Assembly: GCF_048564905.1 (NCBI RefSeq)
Contig: NC_133005.1
Location: 3,351,001 to 3,415,000, forward strand
Length of the DNA stretch: 64,000 nucleotides
Direction of reading: 5' to 3'
DNA from: Vicugna pacos
Taxonomy: Eukaryota > Chordata > Mammalia > Artiodactyla > Camelidae
A model generated the notes under the pieces. That model was not told the origin of the DNA. It was given only the letters and a program-made list of their open reading frames with translations, and did not search any database. A program made the position numbers and the translations under genes. Positions 1 through 10,440 of the stretch are shown here, piece by piece; within the stretch, counting starts at the first letter, position 1, and the number at the start of each line of letters is the position of its first letter.

Positions 1-1309
1 TCCTCAAAGTGCTTTCACAAAGGGATCCTTTTGCTTGTTCTTTCAACACCCATTCCTTAAGTGTTAGGCAGTGAGAGCTATGAGCTGGCTTCCACCCCTA
101 GGAAGTTCTCAGACAGTGGGCTTCTGAGTGGGGGCCACTGCATGTATCTCATAGTTAATACACACACCTGGAAAGCTGGTGCCTTACCCGGGAAAGGAGG
201 CAGGAGTGCGAGGAAACCTTCCCAGCTGAAATCACTAGGAATCCTGAAGCATCACCAGGAGGCTGAGATACACAAGGGGAGTGGGGTACCTGGGCATATG
301 TGAAGAATGGGCCCCAGTGAGGTGGACCTCCCAGTGTTGCATGTTCTTGAACAGAGGAGGAGTTGTCTGTCTCCTCCAAGCAAACGGAGAGGATTTGGTT
401 CTGGAGGGAGGTATTTCTGGAGAAGGAACTCCTCCTTGTAGTGCGCAGTGGCTCTTGAATTTGGAGAAGGAGGGAGAGGGTTACCAGGAAGTTATCTATA
501 AACAAGTACATACAACAGCCCTGGAGGGAGTCCAGCTGCTCCCATCTGCTCCTGCACGGGTCAACGGTGGGCCATTTTAGGTCTCCTTCTCTACTTAGAT
601 AACCTGTCTGCAGGAGAAAGTCTCCAGGCAAAGGAGGTCCTGGCAGTAAATGGGTCTTCTGGTGTCACCAGCCTCCAAACGCTGAGAGCAGAGTCCCCAA
701 ATCCCAAAGCTCCTGTCCAGCGCCAGCCTTCTGCAAGAGTCCCAGACGCCAGTCTCCCCCCAGGCCCCTCCCAATCCGTGGCCCCTGATGCCCTCTGTGG
801 AGGTGCCAGAGCAGGGACAAAGCATGACCGGTCTAGAAACACACTGGAACCTGAAGCCAAAAAAGAAAATGCCCTTCTCTGTGTACATTCATCAAAATAT
901 TCTCGCATATTTGAACTTTCTTGAGAAAGTTATTGAGAGTTCCACAGTCAAAAAACACAACTACATACCAGGCCGGCACTGCGTAATCTGCTACAGGATG
1001 CTGTCAACCCTCAGAAACCCCAGGTGGGGTCCAAACTGGGGGCGACTGGAAGCTACTGTTCCCACTGCACAAGGATGCGAGGTCAAAACAACCCGTCTTC
1101 ATGTAAAACGCTGATATTTTGTTCATCGTGGATTTTTCACATGAAATTTGATTTTTTAAAAACACTGTGTTAAAATACTGTTTCTCCTAAATACTGAGTT
1201 TCGCCAAATGTTTATTTTTGCTGCAATATTTACAAAGTCCTGTTGGGCGGAAGAGTGCTCTGAGGTTTCCTTACTGATGACAGCATATTCCTAAGAAACC
1301 CCAGTGCGC
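1..1309. other. Non-coding flank, no gene recognised
   Basis: No exon with convincing splice borders or protein similarity was recognised. Base composition is ordinary and becomes CpG-rich only after about 1300. If the adjacent CpG island is the upstream RIN2 promoter, this stretch would be the start of RIN2 intron 1 on the minus strand. That is inference from synteny. Confidence 0.4.
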
Positions 1310-3130
1310 CTGAAAGCGTCAGGCCTGCAAGAATGCAGCTCCACAGTGTGCGGGTTTGTGCGCGGCCTCCTCTGCCACAGTAGGAAAAGCCCCCCAGGGA
1401 TTTGATAGCTCAGAGAAGAGGCGCCGGTCAGGGCCGGGTCTTGCCCTGTATTTCTTGGCAACACATCACAGGCTTTAAAGCTGGATTCTGCAAACTCCCT
1501 GCTGTCCCGCGGCCGTCAAGGGGCGCGGGTGGGTGGACACTGCGCCAGTGGGAGCGGAGGCCAAGGGTGGAGGCCGAGCCCAGAAGGGGGCGGGGGGGCC
1601 TCAAAGTGGCCCTGTCCCTTCCCGGCAGGAACCCCGGCTCCTCCTCCGCCTGCCGCACCGCCATCCCTCACCGCGACCGCCCAATCGCCCCCTGCCCGGA
1701 CTCACTGATCCTCCCCAGGGGCTTACTGCCCCCTTACTTCACCCCCCACCCCTACCCGGGGGGAGGAAATCTCCAGTCGCAGCGTCTGCCCCGCGCACGG
1801 GCTGAGCGCACGGACCAGGTCTGCGCCGCGCCCCCGGGCGTGCGACCCCCGCTTCGGCGGGGCGCACTTGACACCCCGTAGGCGTCCCGGCAGGTAGAGC
1901 TCGATCAAGGTCCCCCACCTCCTCCACACCCGCCCCTCGAGCCGCCGCGCCCGCAGCCTTGGCGGCTCCTCATTCAACCCTGCCAAGGTCGGCTGAGGAT
2001 CCCCCAGGACCTAACCCTGCCCGGTTCCTGGCGCCCCACTCCCTGACGCCGCGCCCCCTCCCCTGTCCGTCCCCACGACCCCCGAGGCCGCTCGCTCTCC
2101 CTCCAGGTCTCTTCTAGGGGGGAGGAGTGCAGGGAGCAGCACCCCGCGCCTCGAACCCCGCAGAAACCCCGCCGGCGCCCCGGAGATCCCCCCACTGCGC
2201 GCGAGGTGCGGGCACAGGGGGTGGGGTCTCCGCTGCCACCGCCCCTTACCTCTCGCTGGCCCTCCCCGCAGGTCTCGCAGGCGGGGGCGACCGGTGGCCC
2301 CGCGGACTAGCGTGGGGCTGACTTTCCCCGCCCGGGAGGAGCAGGAGGCGGCGGCGGACGAGACGGAGGGGAGGGGCGGAGGTGGGGGGAGCGAGGGAAG
2401 GGCTTTGTGTCTGCCTCCCGCCCTCCCTCCGCTCCAACGCTAGCCATCCCCCTCCCCCAACCGCCCTCGGGAGCTCGGGAGGGGTGGGGCGGGGGATCTG
2501 AGGGGGCGAGGAAGGCGCCTGCGCGGCCCGGGCCCGGCACCCCCGCCCCCACCGCGGTTCCGCCCACCCTCCTCCTCCGGGACGGGCGCAGGCGCTGCGC
2601 TTACCGGGGGGCCAGGGACCCAGGCGGCCGGGAGGAAAGCTGGCCCAGAAAGTTTATCTAACCCGGAGCGAACTTGGCTGGCCCGGCTCCCGGTCCGCCC
2701 CTGCGCCGGCGCCGCCGCCCCGCTCTTCTCGCTCCCCGGGGAGGACTGGAGTTTTGTTCTCGGAGGTTCTGCCCAGTCTCCTCTCCGTCCGCTCATCACA
2801 GAGCAGCGCAAACGCGCACACCCCCCACCGCCATCCGCCGCGCCGCTGGGAGCCGCGGTCGGGGAGGCCCGCGCGGGCCCGCCCTTTGTCCCGGGAAGCC
2901 TGGGAGGCCCCGCCGCCCCGCCGTTGGGTGTTTTGCTCACCCTCGCTGGGGAGGGGGCCTCCTGGATTGGCTTCTGAACGTGCAGGGCCGCCCAGCCCCG
3001 CCGGCCCCGGGGAGCGAGAGCTCGGGGAGGCGGGTGCGGTTTGGCCCCGCGCTGGGAGACCTTTATCACCCCCGGGGTCGGACAGGAGGGCAGGCGGGGA
3101 GGCTGGGAGCTGCGGGCTGGTTCCCGGCCA
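1310..3130. promoter_or_regulatory. CpG island, possible upstream RIN2 promoter
   Basis: This stretch of about 1.8 kb is very G+C rich and dense in CpG, with many GC-box (Sp1-type) runs and no TATA box, in a window otherwise depleted of CpG. On the minus strand there are at least three good splice-donor-like sites inside the island: exon|intron borders at 2250/2249 (GAG|GTAAGG), 2605/2604 (CCG|GTAAGC) and 2941/2940 (AGG|GTGAGC). This suggests one or more non-coding first exons transcribed leftward. SLC24A3 lies to the right on the same minus strand. From memory, human RIN2 follows SLC24A3 in the same orientation and some RIN2 transcripts begin a few tens of kb beyond the SLC24A3 3' end, which matches this position. 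The island is seen directly; the RIN2 assignment is inference. A lncRNA or a promoter firing both ways would look the same. Confidence 0.6.
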
Positions 3131-3489
3131 GGAACCAGCAGTGGCCAGGCGGGCGTTTGGTGAACTGCTGAGTTTTCCCACTTCCGCGCTGGGGAGAGCA
3201 CCTTTGGAGAGAAATCCCTGACAGTGTTAAGAGTTACCCAAGCAGCTGGTGTCGCAGAAAGAACCTCAGAGACACCTGTTTGGGACAGAAGCGGCGAAAG
3301 GAAACGGAGAGAGGCCCACTTTTGTTCCTGGTGCGTTTCAGGCCAGTAGCTGAAGAGACTAGGGTTTCCCTGGTGTTGATTCTTATGACTCTTGCCTTCT
3401 AAAACCCCACGATTTATCTATCGTTTATAATCAGTTCAGCTTCCGAGAAAACAGAACCCACTGCAAGTATCTTCTGTTCCAAGTCGCCC

Positions 3490-4155
3490 GTTCCATCAAC
3501 ACGGAGCACCTGCTCTGTGCCAGGCACTGCTCTCATGTTTGGGATGAGCTGGGGGAACAAAAGATCAAAAGATCTTTGTTACAGATTCAAAACAAAGATC
3601 TCCTGCCTTGATGGAGCCGACTTTCTCAGGGGCAGGGGCCGGGAGGGTGAACCAGGAACGTCAGTAAGTTAATTATCTGGGGTGTTAGAAGTGGGCAGGG
3701 ATAGGGAAGCCAAGAAAAAGAATAAGGGAGCTGGGGAGTGCTGAGGTCTGGTGCAGGGTGTGGGGTCACGCAGGGGGCGCGGTCAGAGTGGGCCTGGTTG
3801 GGAAGGGGGGATTTGAGTGGGGGAGGAAGGGCATGCCTGGGAGAGCATTAGGGACAAAGGCTCTAGATGAGGGTCTGAGTGGAGGGCTACAGGGTCTGAG
3901 TGGAGGGTCTGAGGGTCTGAGTGGAGGGCGACAGGACCTGGCCCTATTGCTGAAAGATGGGTCTGATGCTTTGTAGGAGAGCCGACTGCAAGGGGCAAAG
4001 TTGGAAACCGGTAAGGAGACAATGGAGATAATCCAGGCTGGAGATGAGGGTGGCACAGAGCGGGGTCATGGCCGTGGAGGCAGAGAGAAGCTGTTGGATT
4101 CTTACTTATTTTGAAGGTAGAACAGTCAGGAATTCCTCTGAGGTTGGATACTTTG
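3490..4155 (-). repeat. L2 LINE fragment (antisense)
   Basis: The stretch begins with the typical antisense L2 text 'gagcacctgctctgtgccag' and continues through antisense body sequence (near 4020, 'ggagataatccaggctgg'). It is an ancient L2 copy, much diverged, and contains a local 21-bp triplication at 3871-3933. Confidence 0.65.
3871..3933. repeat. 21-bp tandem triplication
   Basis: Three head-to-tail copies of a 21-bp unit beginning GGGTCTGAGTGGAGGG start at 3871, 3892 and 3913 and differ only in the last five bases. It is a small minisatellite grown inside the L2 fragment. Confidence 0.85.
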
Positions 4156-4159
4156 GCAA

Positions 4160-5764
4160 AAGGGAGAGGCAGGCCAGCCCCCATCTCTCCCCTTCTCCCT
4201 CCTGGAGATGATTGTGTTTTATAGACAAACCCCCAGATACGTGCTGAATGAGTACAATCTCCACTCCTTTCCTCTTTTCCTTTTCTCTTCACAAACCCTC
4301 CTGAAAACTTCCTTCATCTTATGGACACAACCCCCGCCCCCTGATGGCCCCACGGGTTCAATCTATTCCAGAATTCGAGGCCCATTTTACCCTGCCCTCC
4401 CCCTAGGGACACCTCCTACTGTAAAGAAGGATTTGGGGGTTATTCATCAAAGCCGTTTACTGAGTGCAGCTGTGTACGTGCCAAGCACTGTCGTAGGCTT
4501 TGGGGCTACAGCACTGAACCAGACAGACAAAGCAGTGTGTTCTCCTGGAAGCCAGGTTCTCACGGGGGAGAAGCCATAAACCAAACAAGGAAAATATGTG
4601 ACATGGTTGATGAAACGGATGCCGTGGAAAACAAGTAACCTGGGAAGAGAGAGAGGGTGCTGGGGCATCTGTAATTTGAGACAGGTGTCAGAGAAAACTC
4701 CAGGAAAAAAAAAAAAACAACACTAAAGTAATGAACCTTGGAGCCTCCCAGGGACCTACACTTGGCAGGTTGGGCCTCCCCATCCAAGCCCCAGAGGCTG
4801 CGGTGGGCACTTCAGTCAGCCGCAGAGATCACAAGTGCTGCTTCTGTCAGCCGAGGGCCAGTCAGCCAAGAACGTGTCATTCCTAATGAAGTCATTTCCC
4901 CTCCAAAGCAAAGTAAGCAGCACTGGTCTGGAAGCATCGCCGAGAGCTGGCAACTCAGCCATGTGTTCCTCTCTGCCCTTGAGGAGGGCAAACAGAGGTG
5001 AGGGTCCTGTGCACACAGAATGATGTGCAAAGAGTGCTTTTGCACTCCAGGCTCTGAGCAGCAGAAAAATCACAGTAATAACTATGGCCATTCTATTTCT
5101 ATTTTTTTAATTTATCAAATTTTTTTTACTGTGGATATTGTTATAGAAGAATATAAAACTTAAATGATAGAAGTTTCTTATAAGAGTACAGTTTAACTTC
5201 ATCTTAAAAAGAGTTCATCTATTTTTTTTAAAACTATATACATACTCAGGTAAAATAAACGCTCTTTGACTTAAACTTAGGACTTCAAAATTAAACTCTA
5301 GAAATAAATGCTTTGGCCACCCAAAAGTTTATATTGACAAACTGCATACATTTTCAAATTATAATGTAATATTTGTACACAAAATAACTATATATACACT
5401 TAACTTACATGGCTGATATATAATAGTTACCAAACTGTCTTGAGAAATGAGGCTTAATATAGATTCTAAGTAGAAGATCAGTCTCAATTTCATTTCTTTC
5501 ACAACTAATAAGAGAGAATCCAAACATTGGTTGAATATAAAAAAAGCCCCACGCTTCGTGGTGTGTTCTGGGAATTTAGATGGGAGATGCTGACCACGAA
5601 GGAGCTCACTGCTGTGCTCACTGGCAAAGCTGGTGGGACTCTGGTCCAGAGGAGGGACTGCCCTCCATCCACTGGCCTCGGGGCAGCTCAGGCAGAGACC
5701 TGACTGAGTGAATGTAGCCCGGCCGCTTGGGAGGCCTGAGTGGAGGGGAGGGCACAGCATGGCT
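4160..5764. other. Intergenic, L2 piece and AT-rich tract
   Basis: Around 4440-4600 there is another antisense L2-like piece ('gtgccaagcactgtcgtagg'). From 5095 to 5350 the sequence is AT-rich with several T-runs on the plus strand. Read on the minus strand, these could be the decayed A-rich 3' end of the cTAGE-like copy at 5765-6394. No other gene is seen. Confidence 0.4.
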
Positions 5765-6394
5765 TTAACACGAGGGCCCACTCCTGGGAGGGGGGCCATC
5801 AGGACTCGGTGCTCGGTCCCCTAGTTGGTGTGTAAAAGCCCCTTGTGATGTGCTGATTCTCGTGACCTCCTCCAGGAACTTGAGCACCTTTAGCATCTCC
5901 GCCATCTCTTCTCGTATAGACTGCAGGGGTCGCACTCTCTTCAGTTCTTGGACGAGAAAACTGATTTCCTTCCTCAAGCTCAGGTTGGCCGTCATCAGCT
6001 TTCTGTAGGTGTCAGCGAGGCATGGTGTATTTACTGGCTCCTTCCCTAGCCTGGCATCCTTTAGAGTTGTCTCCACCCTGGCACACTCCTGTTTAGCCAC
6101 ATAAAGCTGGTCGATGAGGTGGCACTTCTCTTGGATCTGTGCAGCCAGTGTTTTTGCCAGTTGCTTTTCACGTCTTCTATTAACTTGACTTGTAACAGAC
6201 TGAATAAGTCGGAAAGTAAATAAAATACTGAGCAATAAGGTGAGGACAGGCGGACTCAACGCTGTCTCCCAGGGGAGGCTCTGGAACATGAGCTGGGAAC
6301 ACAGGCCTTTGGGCAGCAGCACCACCAGGACCGCATTCAGCGACCTAAGGATCAGCCCGAAGCCAAGCTCCACAGAGGACAGCAGCCCCTCCAT
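5765..6394 (-). CDS. cTAGE5/MIA2-like intronless gene
   Basis: This is an uninterrupted 209-codon frame. I chose the ATG at 6394 because its context, gccATGG, is a strong Kozak match; an in-frame ATG further up (6502) would add 36 residues without family resemblance. The protein has a hydrophobic N-terminus, a PWE motif at residues 41-43, a membrane segment at about 44-66, then a basic RRREKQLAK stretch (73-81). A coiled-coil region (about 72-178) follows with IQEKC, ETTLKDA, RKLMTAN and ELKRV blocks. The order and spacing match the start of cTAGE5 (MIA2), which has PWE, a membrane helix, REKKLA, IEEKC, SSLKDA and EKLNRSN. Family members work at ER exit sites in the export of large cargo. This one stops before the proline-rich Sec23-binding region, having only a short PSPDGPPPRSGPS tail. 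In MIA2 this stretch is, as I recall, split by introns, so an intact single frame suggests a retrocopy. Divergence is high, so it is old or fast-evolving. Expression and function are unknown. Confidence 0.6.
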   Translation of the reverse strand: MEGLLSSVELGFGLILRSLNAVLVVLLPKGLCSQLMFQSLPWETALSPPVLTLLLSILFTFRLIQSVTSQVNRRREKQLAKTLAAQIQEKCHLIDQLYVAKQECARVETTLKDARLGKEPVNTPCLADTYRKLMTANLSLRKEISFLVQELKRVRPLQSIREEMAEMLKVLKFLEEVTRISTSQGAFTHQLGDRAPSPDGPPPRSGPSC

Positions 6395-6599
6395 GGCACT
6401 GACCCACCCAGGGCTCTGCCCAGTTGCCGTGGCTCCGCCAGCCACAACAAGCCCCCGGGGACACCCCAACATTCCGCCTGGAACCCAACCAGCACCTGAC
6501 ATCCTGGATTGGTCATTATCTGGTCAGTGTCGGTGGGGAGGAGGGGGCTTGTCAGAGGAGAAGGTTGTGACTAAAATGTCATTTTCTCCATCATTGTCT

Positions 6600-7258
6600 A
6601 ATGGTCAATCTTTTCTTACCTCTTTCTTTTTGTGTTTATATCCATATACAATAAAAATATAGTGAAAAGTGTCACAGTAAAGTATATGATTTCACAAATC
6701 TTTCAAATTCCTAGCCCTCGACAGTACTGGAGAAGTCAGTGTATGAACCATATGTCTGAGTCACATCCGTTAACACAGAATATATGCCCTCTGTCACATT
6801 TCAGTTGAAATACACACACTCTCACGACATGCATCCATCAGTTTGATGGTGGCTGAACTTGATAACAGTGAAAAAAATCACAAGGTTTACTTTGATGTCT
6901 GTCTCTTTTGCTCTAAGTAATGTCATTAGAGCTACATGTTTTTATTTGAATATGCCATTCATTCTGTTTGTAAGGCTGAATAATTTGACCTTGCAAGATT
7001 ATATCACAAAATATTAATCCATTCTCTTAATTATGGACGTTTGGGCTAGTTCAAATGTGGGTTATTATGAGTGCATATTTTTGTATACATATGCATGCAT
7101 CTTTTCTCTAAGTATCTGTTTTCATTTACCCTGTGAGGCGAATACCTGGGAGCAGCTCTACTGGGTAGATACGTGCTAAATACACCTTCATTTTGAAAGA
7201 GATTTCTTGAGCTATGATTTACACGCCATAAATTCACTCATTTAAATACAACGTTCTC

Positions 7259-7289
<31 letters not shown>

Positions 7290-8210
7290 GTGCAGAGCTG
7301 TGTCTCCCTCACAATCCCATTTTAGAACAATTCTATCAAAGGAAAAAAGATTTCTCAATCCACACTTTCCTTTATTGGCTTCGTTGGACACAGTCTCTCG
7401 TTCTCTTTGAAATTCTTCCATGATCTTGATTCCAGTTCAATACATTCTACCATTTTTATAATTGTTTCTGTTGCTGGTTTCTGCTTTTCTATGAACTCAT
7501 TGGTCTTTCCTTCTGTGCCTCCGCTGATGGTTTCTACTTTTCTTCCAAACCCTTTAGCATTAGTTTGAGTCAGGAATTAGTTTTTTATTTTTTTTCCCAC
7601 AGTTTACATTAGGATTTACTCCTGATGTTGTACATTCTGTGGGTTTTGATAAATGCATAATGACATGAAGCCACCACTGTCGTATCATACAGAATAATTT
7701 CATCTGTATGTTCTCCATCTATTCATTCCTCCCTCCCTCCCCCCAAACCTGGAAACCAGGATCTTTTCATTGTTTCTGTAGCTGTGCCTTTTCCAGAATG
7801 TCATTTGGCGGGAATCATACAGTTTGTAGCCTTTTCAGACTGGCTTCTTTCATTTAGTAATATGTCTTTTACGTTTCTTCTATGTCTTTCATGGCTTGAT
7901 AGATTTTTTTTTCACTGCACATATACCTTTTAATTTACATGTATGTACTGTTCATTGTTTCTAAGAATGTTTAGAGATTTAGCTTTTTAAATTTACATAG
8001 TTATCAAAGGAATAAAGCCAACCACAAAATAAGAATTAACTCAAAAATATACATACACTCTGCTATTAACAGCAACATTATTTATAATTGCCAAGATATG
8101 GAAGCATTCTAAGTGCACATCAATAGTTGAATAGATAATGGAGATGAAGTGTGTATATATATAGGAATACAACTCAACCATAAAAAAGGCTATTTTGCCA
8201 TTTGTGGCCC
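6600..8210 (+). repeat. Old L1M fragments, mosaic
   Basis: Several pieces of old L1 3' regions in series. Examples are 6990-7180 ('tacctgggagcagctctact'), 7600-7960 ('ttttgataaatgcataatga' and 'ctggcttctttcatttag') and 8060-8200 ('aattgccaagatatggaagc' and 'aactcaaccataaaaaaggc'). Each is much diverged and their order suggests nested or broken copies. No coding gene is seen. Confidence 0.6.
7257..7286. repeat. (TG)n microsatellite
   Basis: A near-perfect run of about 14 TG units interrupts the L1M mosaic. Confidence 0.95.
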
Positions 8211-8237
8211 GTCATTCTTTTTTTTTTTTTTTTTCAC

Positions 8238-8556
8238 TTCAAAAACCAGACTTTTATAACTGGCAGAGACATTTCCATTACATCAAAAACAACAAATTAC
8301 CTAGAAATAAACCTAACCAAGGAGGTTACCTATACTCTGAAAACCGAAATAACACACAAAAAAATGGAAAGATTTCTTGTACTCTTGGATTGGAAGAATC
8401 AACACTATCAAAATGGCCACACTACCCAAAGCAACCCACAGATCCAACACAACCCCCATCAAAATACCAGAGACATGGTTCACAGAACTAGAATAAACAA
8501 TTCCAAAATTTATAAGGAAACACATAAGACCCCAAACAGCCAAAGCAATATTTTGT
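8238..8556 (+). mobile_element. L1 ORF2 fragment (plus)
   Basis: Plus-strand sequence matches the middle-to-late part of L1 ORF2; for example 'atggaaagatttcttgtact' is followed by text for HYQNG and SKIYKETHKTPN-like peptides. It lacks both L1 ends. A T-run precedes it at 8219-8236. At about 8556 it abuts an L1 piece in the opposite orientation. Confidence 0.8.
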
Positions 8557-10440
8557 AGGTCTCTGTTTCTTGGGGTTTTTTTCCTGTTTCTTCTTTTTTC
8601 TTATGGTTTGATGACTAGAGAAGGTATTTGAACATTTGTTGTAAAGCTGGTTTGGTGGTACTGAAATCTTTTAGCTTTTGTTTATCTGTGAAGATTTTGA
8701 TATCTCCATCAAATCTGAACAAGAGCCTTGCTGGATAGAGTATTCTTGGTTGTAAGTTTCCCCTTGCATCACTTTAAATATATCGTGCACTCCCTTCTGG
8801 CCTGTACAGTTTCTGCTAAGAAATCAGCTGATGACCTTATGTGAGTTTCTGTGTATGTTATTTGTTGCTTTTCTCTCGCTAATTTTAATATTTTCTCCTT
8901 ATCCTTAGTTGCTGTCAATTTGATGACCATGTGCCTTGGTGTGCTCCTCTCTGGGTTGATCCTGTGTGGAACTCTCTGCGCGTCCAGGACGTGAGTGACT
9001 GTTTCCTCACCCAAGTTGGGGAAGTTTTCAATGATCATCTCTCCAAAAATTTTCAGGTCCTTTCTCTCTCTCTTCTCTTCCAGGGACCCCCATAATGCAA
9101 ATATTAGAGTGCTTCATGTTGTCGCCAGAGTTCTCTTAAACTATCTTCATTTTTTTTCATTCTTTTTTCCATTCTGATGTAGTGATTTCCACTAATCTGT
9201 CTTCTAGCTCACTGATCCGTTTTTCTGCCTCATTTAGTCTGTTCTTGGTTCCTTCTAGTGTGTTGTTCATTTCCGTGATTGTGTTCTTCAACTCTGTTTG
9301 GGTGTTCTTTATATTTTCCAACTCTTTGCTAAAAACTTCACTCTGTGAATCTATACTCCTCTTGAGTTCTCTGAACATCTTGGCCATCATTACTTTAAAC
9401 TCCTCAGATAAATTACCTATCTCCTCCTCGCTTACTTCTTCTTCTTCTGGGATTTTATCCTGTGCCTTGGCCTGGGAGATACTCCTTTGCCACCTCGTAT
9501 TGTCTGTCTTTCTGTGTGTTTGTGGATTCCTTCCACAGGCTTTGGGGTTGTTGTTTTCTTATTTCTGGTATCTGCCCTGGTGGATGAGGCTGGACTAGAG
9601 GCTTACGCAGGTTTCCTGGCGGGAGAGCCAGTGTCTGCCCACTGCTGGGTGAAGCTCGGTCCTGGACCTCTGGTGGGTGGGCTGTGTCTAGAGGCCTTTG
9701 TGGCTCAGGAGGTCTGCTGATGGGTGGGGCTGTGTTCCCAGCCTGTATGTCGTCTGGCCTGAGGCTTCCCTACAGGCTGTTGGGTGGGGCTTGGTCTTGG
9801 TGCTAATGATCCAATCAAGACTCCAGCCTCCGGAAAAGCTCATGTAGATGAACATTCCCGGAATGTCCGCCACCAGCTCTTATGTCCCCTGAGTGAGCCG
9901 CAGCCATCCCCCACGTCCCCAGAAGACCCTCCAAATCCAGCAGGCAGGTCTGGCCCAGGTTCCTGTGAAGTCACTGCCTCTGCCCTTGCACCCGGTGCAC
10001 GTGAGTTTCCGTGTGCGCTTCCCAAGCGAATGGCGTCTCCGTTTCCCCCAGGCCCGTGAGGCTCCCAGAGCCAAGCCCCCCTGGCCTTCAAAACCGGATG
10101 TCCTGGGGTCCCCTTCTCTCCCCAGTGCCGGGACCCAAGCTGGGGGGCCCGACGTGGGGCTCAGAGCTCTCACTCCTTTGGGGGGCCTCTGCCGCATAAC
10201 AAATCTTCAGCTGGTGGGTCGCCCACCCGAGGGGCATGGGGCCCAATTATATCATGAGCACGTCCTTCCTACCGTCCTGCTGCAGTTCCCTCTTTATGTT
10301 TCCAGTTGCAGAACGTCTTTTTTTGCTAGGTTCCAGGCTTTTCTCGATGGTTGTTCAGCAGTCAGTTGTGGATTCACTGCAGTCGCGAGGAGAGGCGAGC
10401 TCGTGGTCCTGCCACTCTGCCAGCCTGACCGGAAGTCAAC
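8557..10440 (-). mobile_element. L1 5' UTR plus ORF1, artiodactyl type
   Basis: Read on the minus strand, this is the front half of an artiodactyl-type L1. The GC-rich 5' UTR covers about 9500-10440. ORF1 follows, with a coiled-coil part near 9390-9157 (residues such as EAEKRISELEDRLVEI) and a C-terminal RNA-binding part near 9038-8769 (residues such as IIENFPNLGEE and HRINPERSTPRHM). ORF1 is no longer one continuous frame, and ORF2 does not follow in the same orientation. The element ends abruptly at about 8557 against a plus-strand ORF2 piece. Confidence 0.85.

Noticed and set aside
2440-3201. 253-codon minus-strand frame and its overlapping partners on both strands
   Set aside because: Long frames in a CpG island arise because stop codons are AT-rich. 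The composition is almost all Pro, Gly, Arg, Ala and Ser, several frames overlap, and no family is recognised.
6395-6502. 36-residue N-terminal extension of the cTAGE-like frame
   Set aside because: No resemblance to the family; the ATG at 6394 has the better start context and aligns with the family N-terminus.
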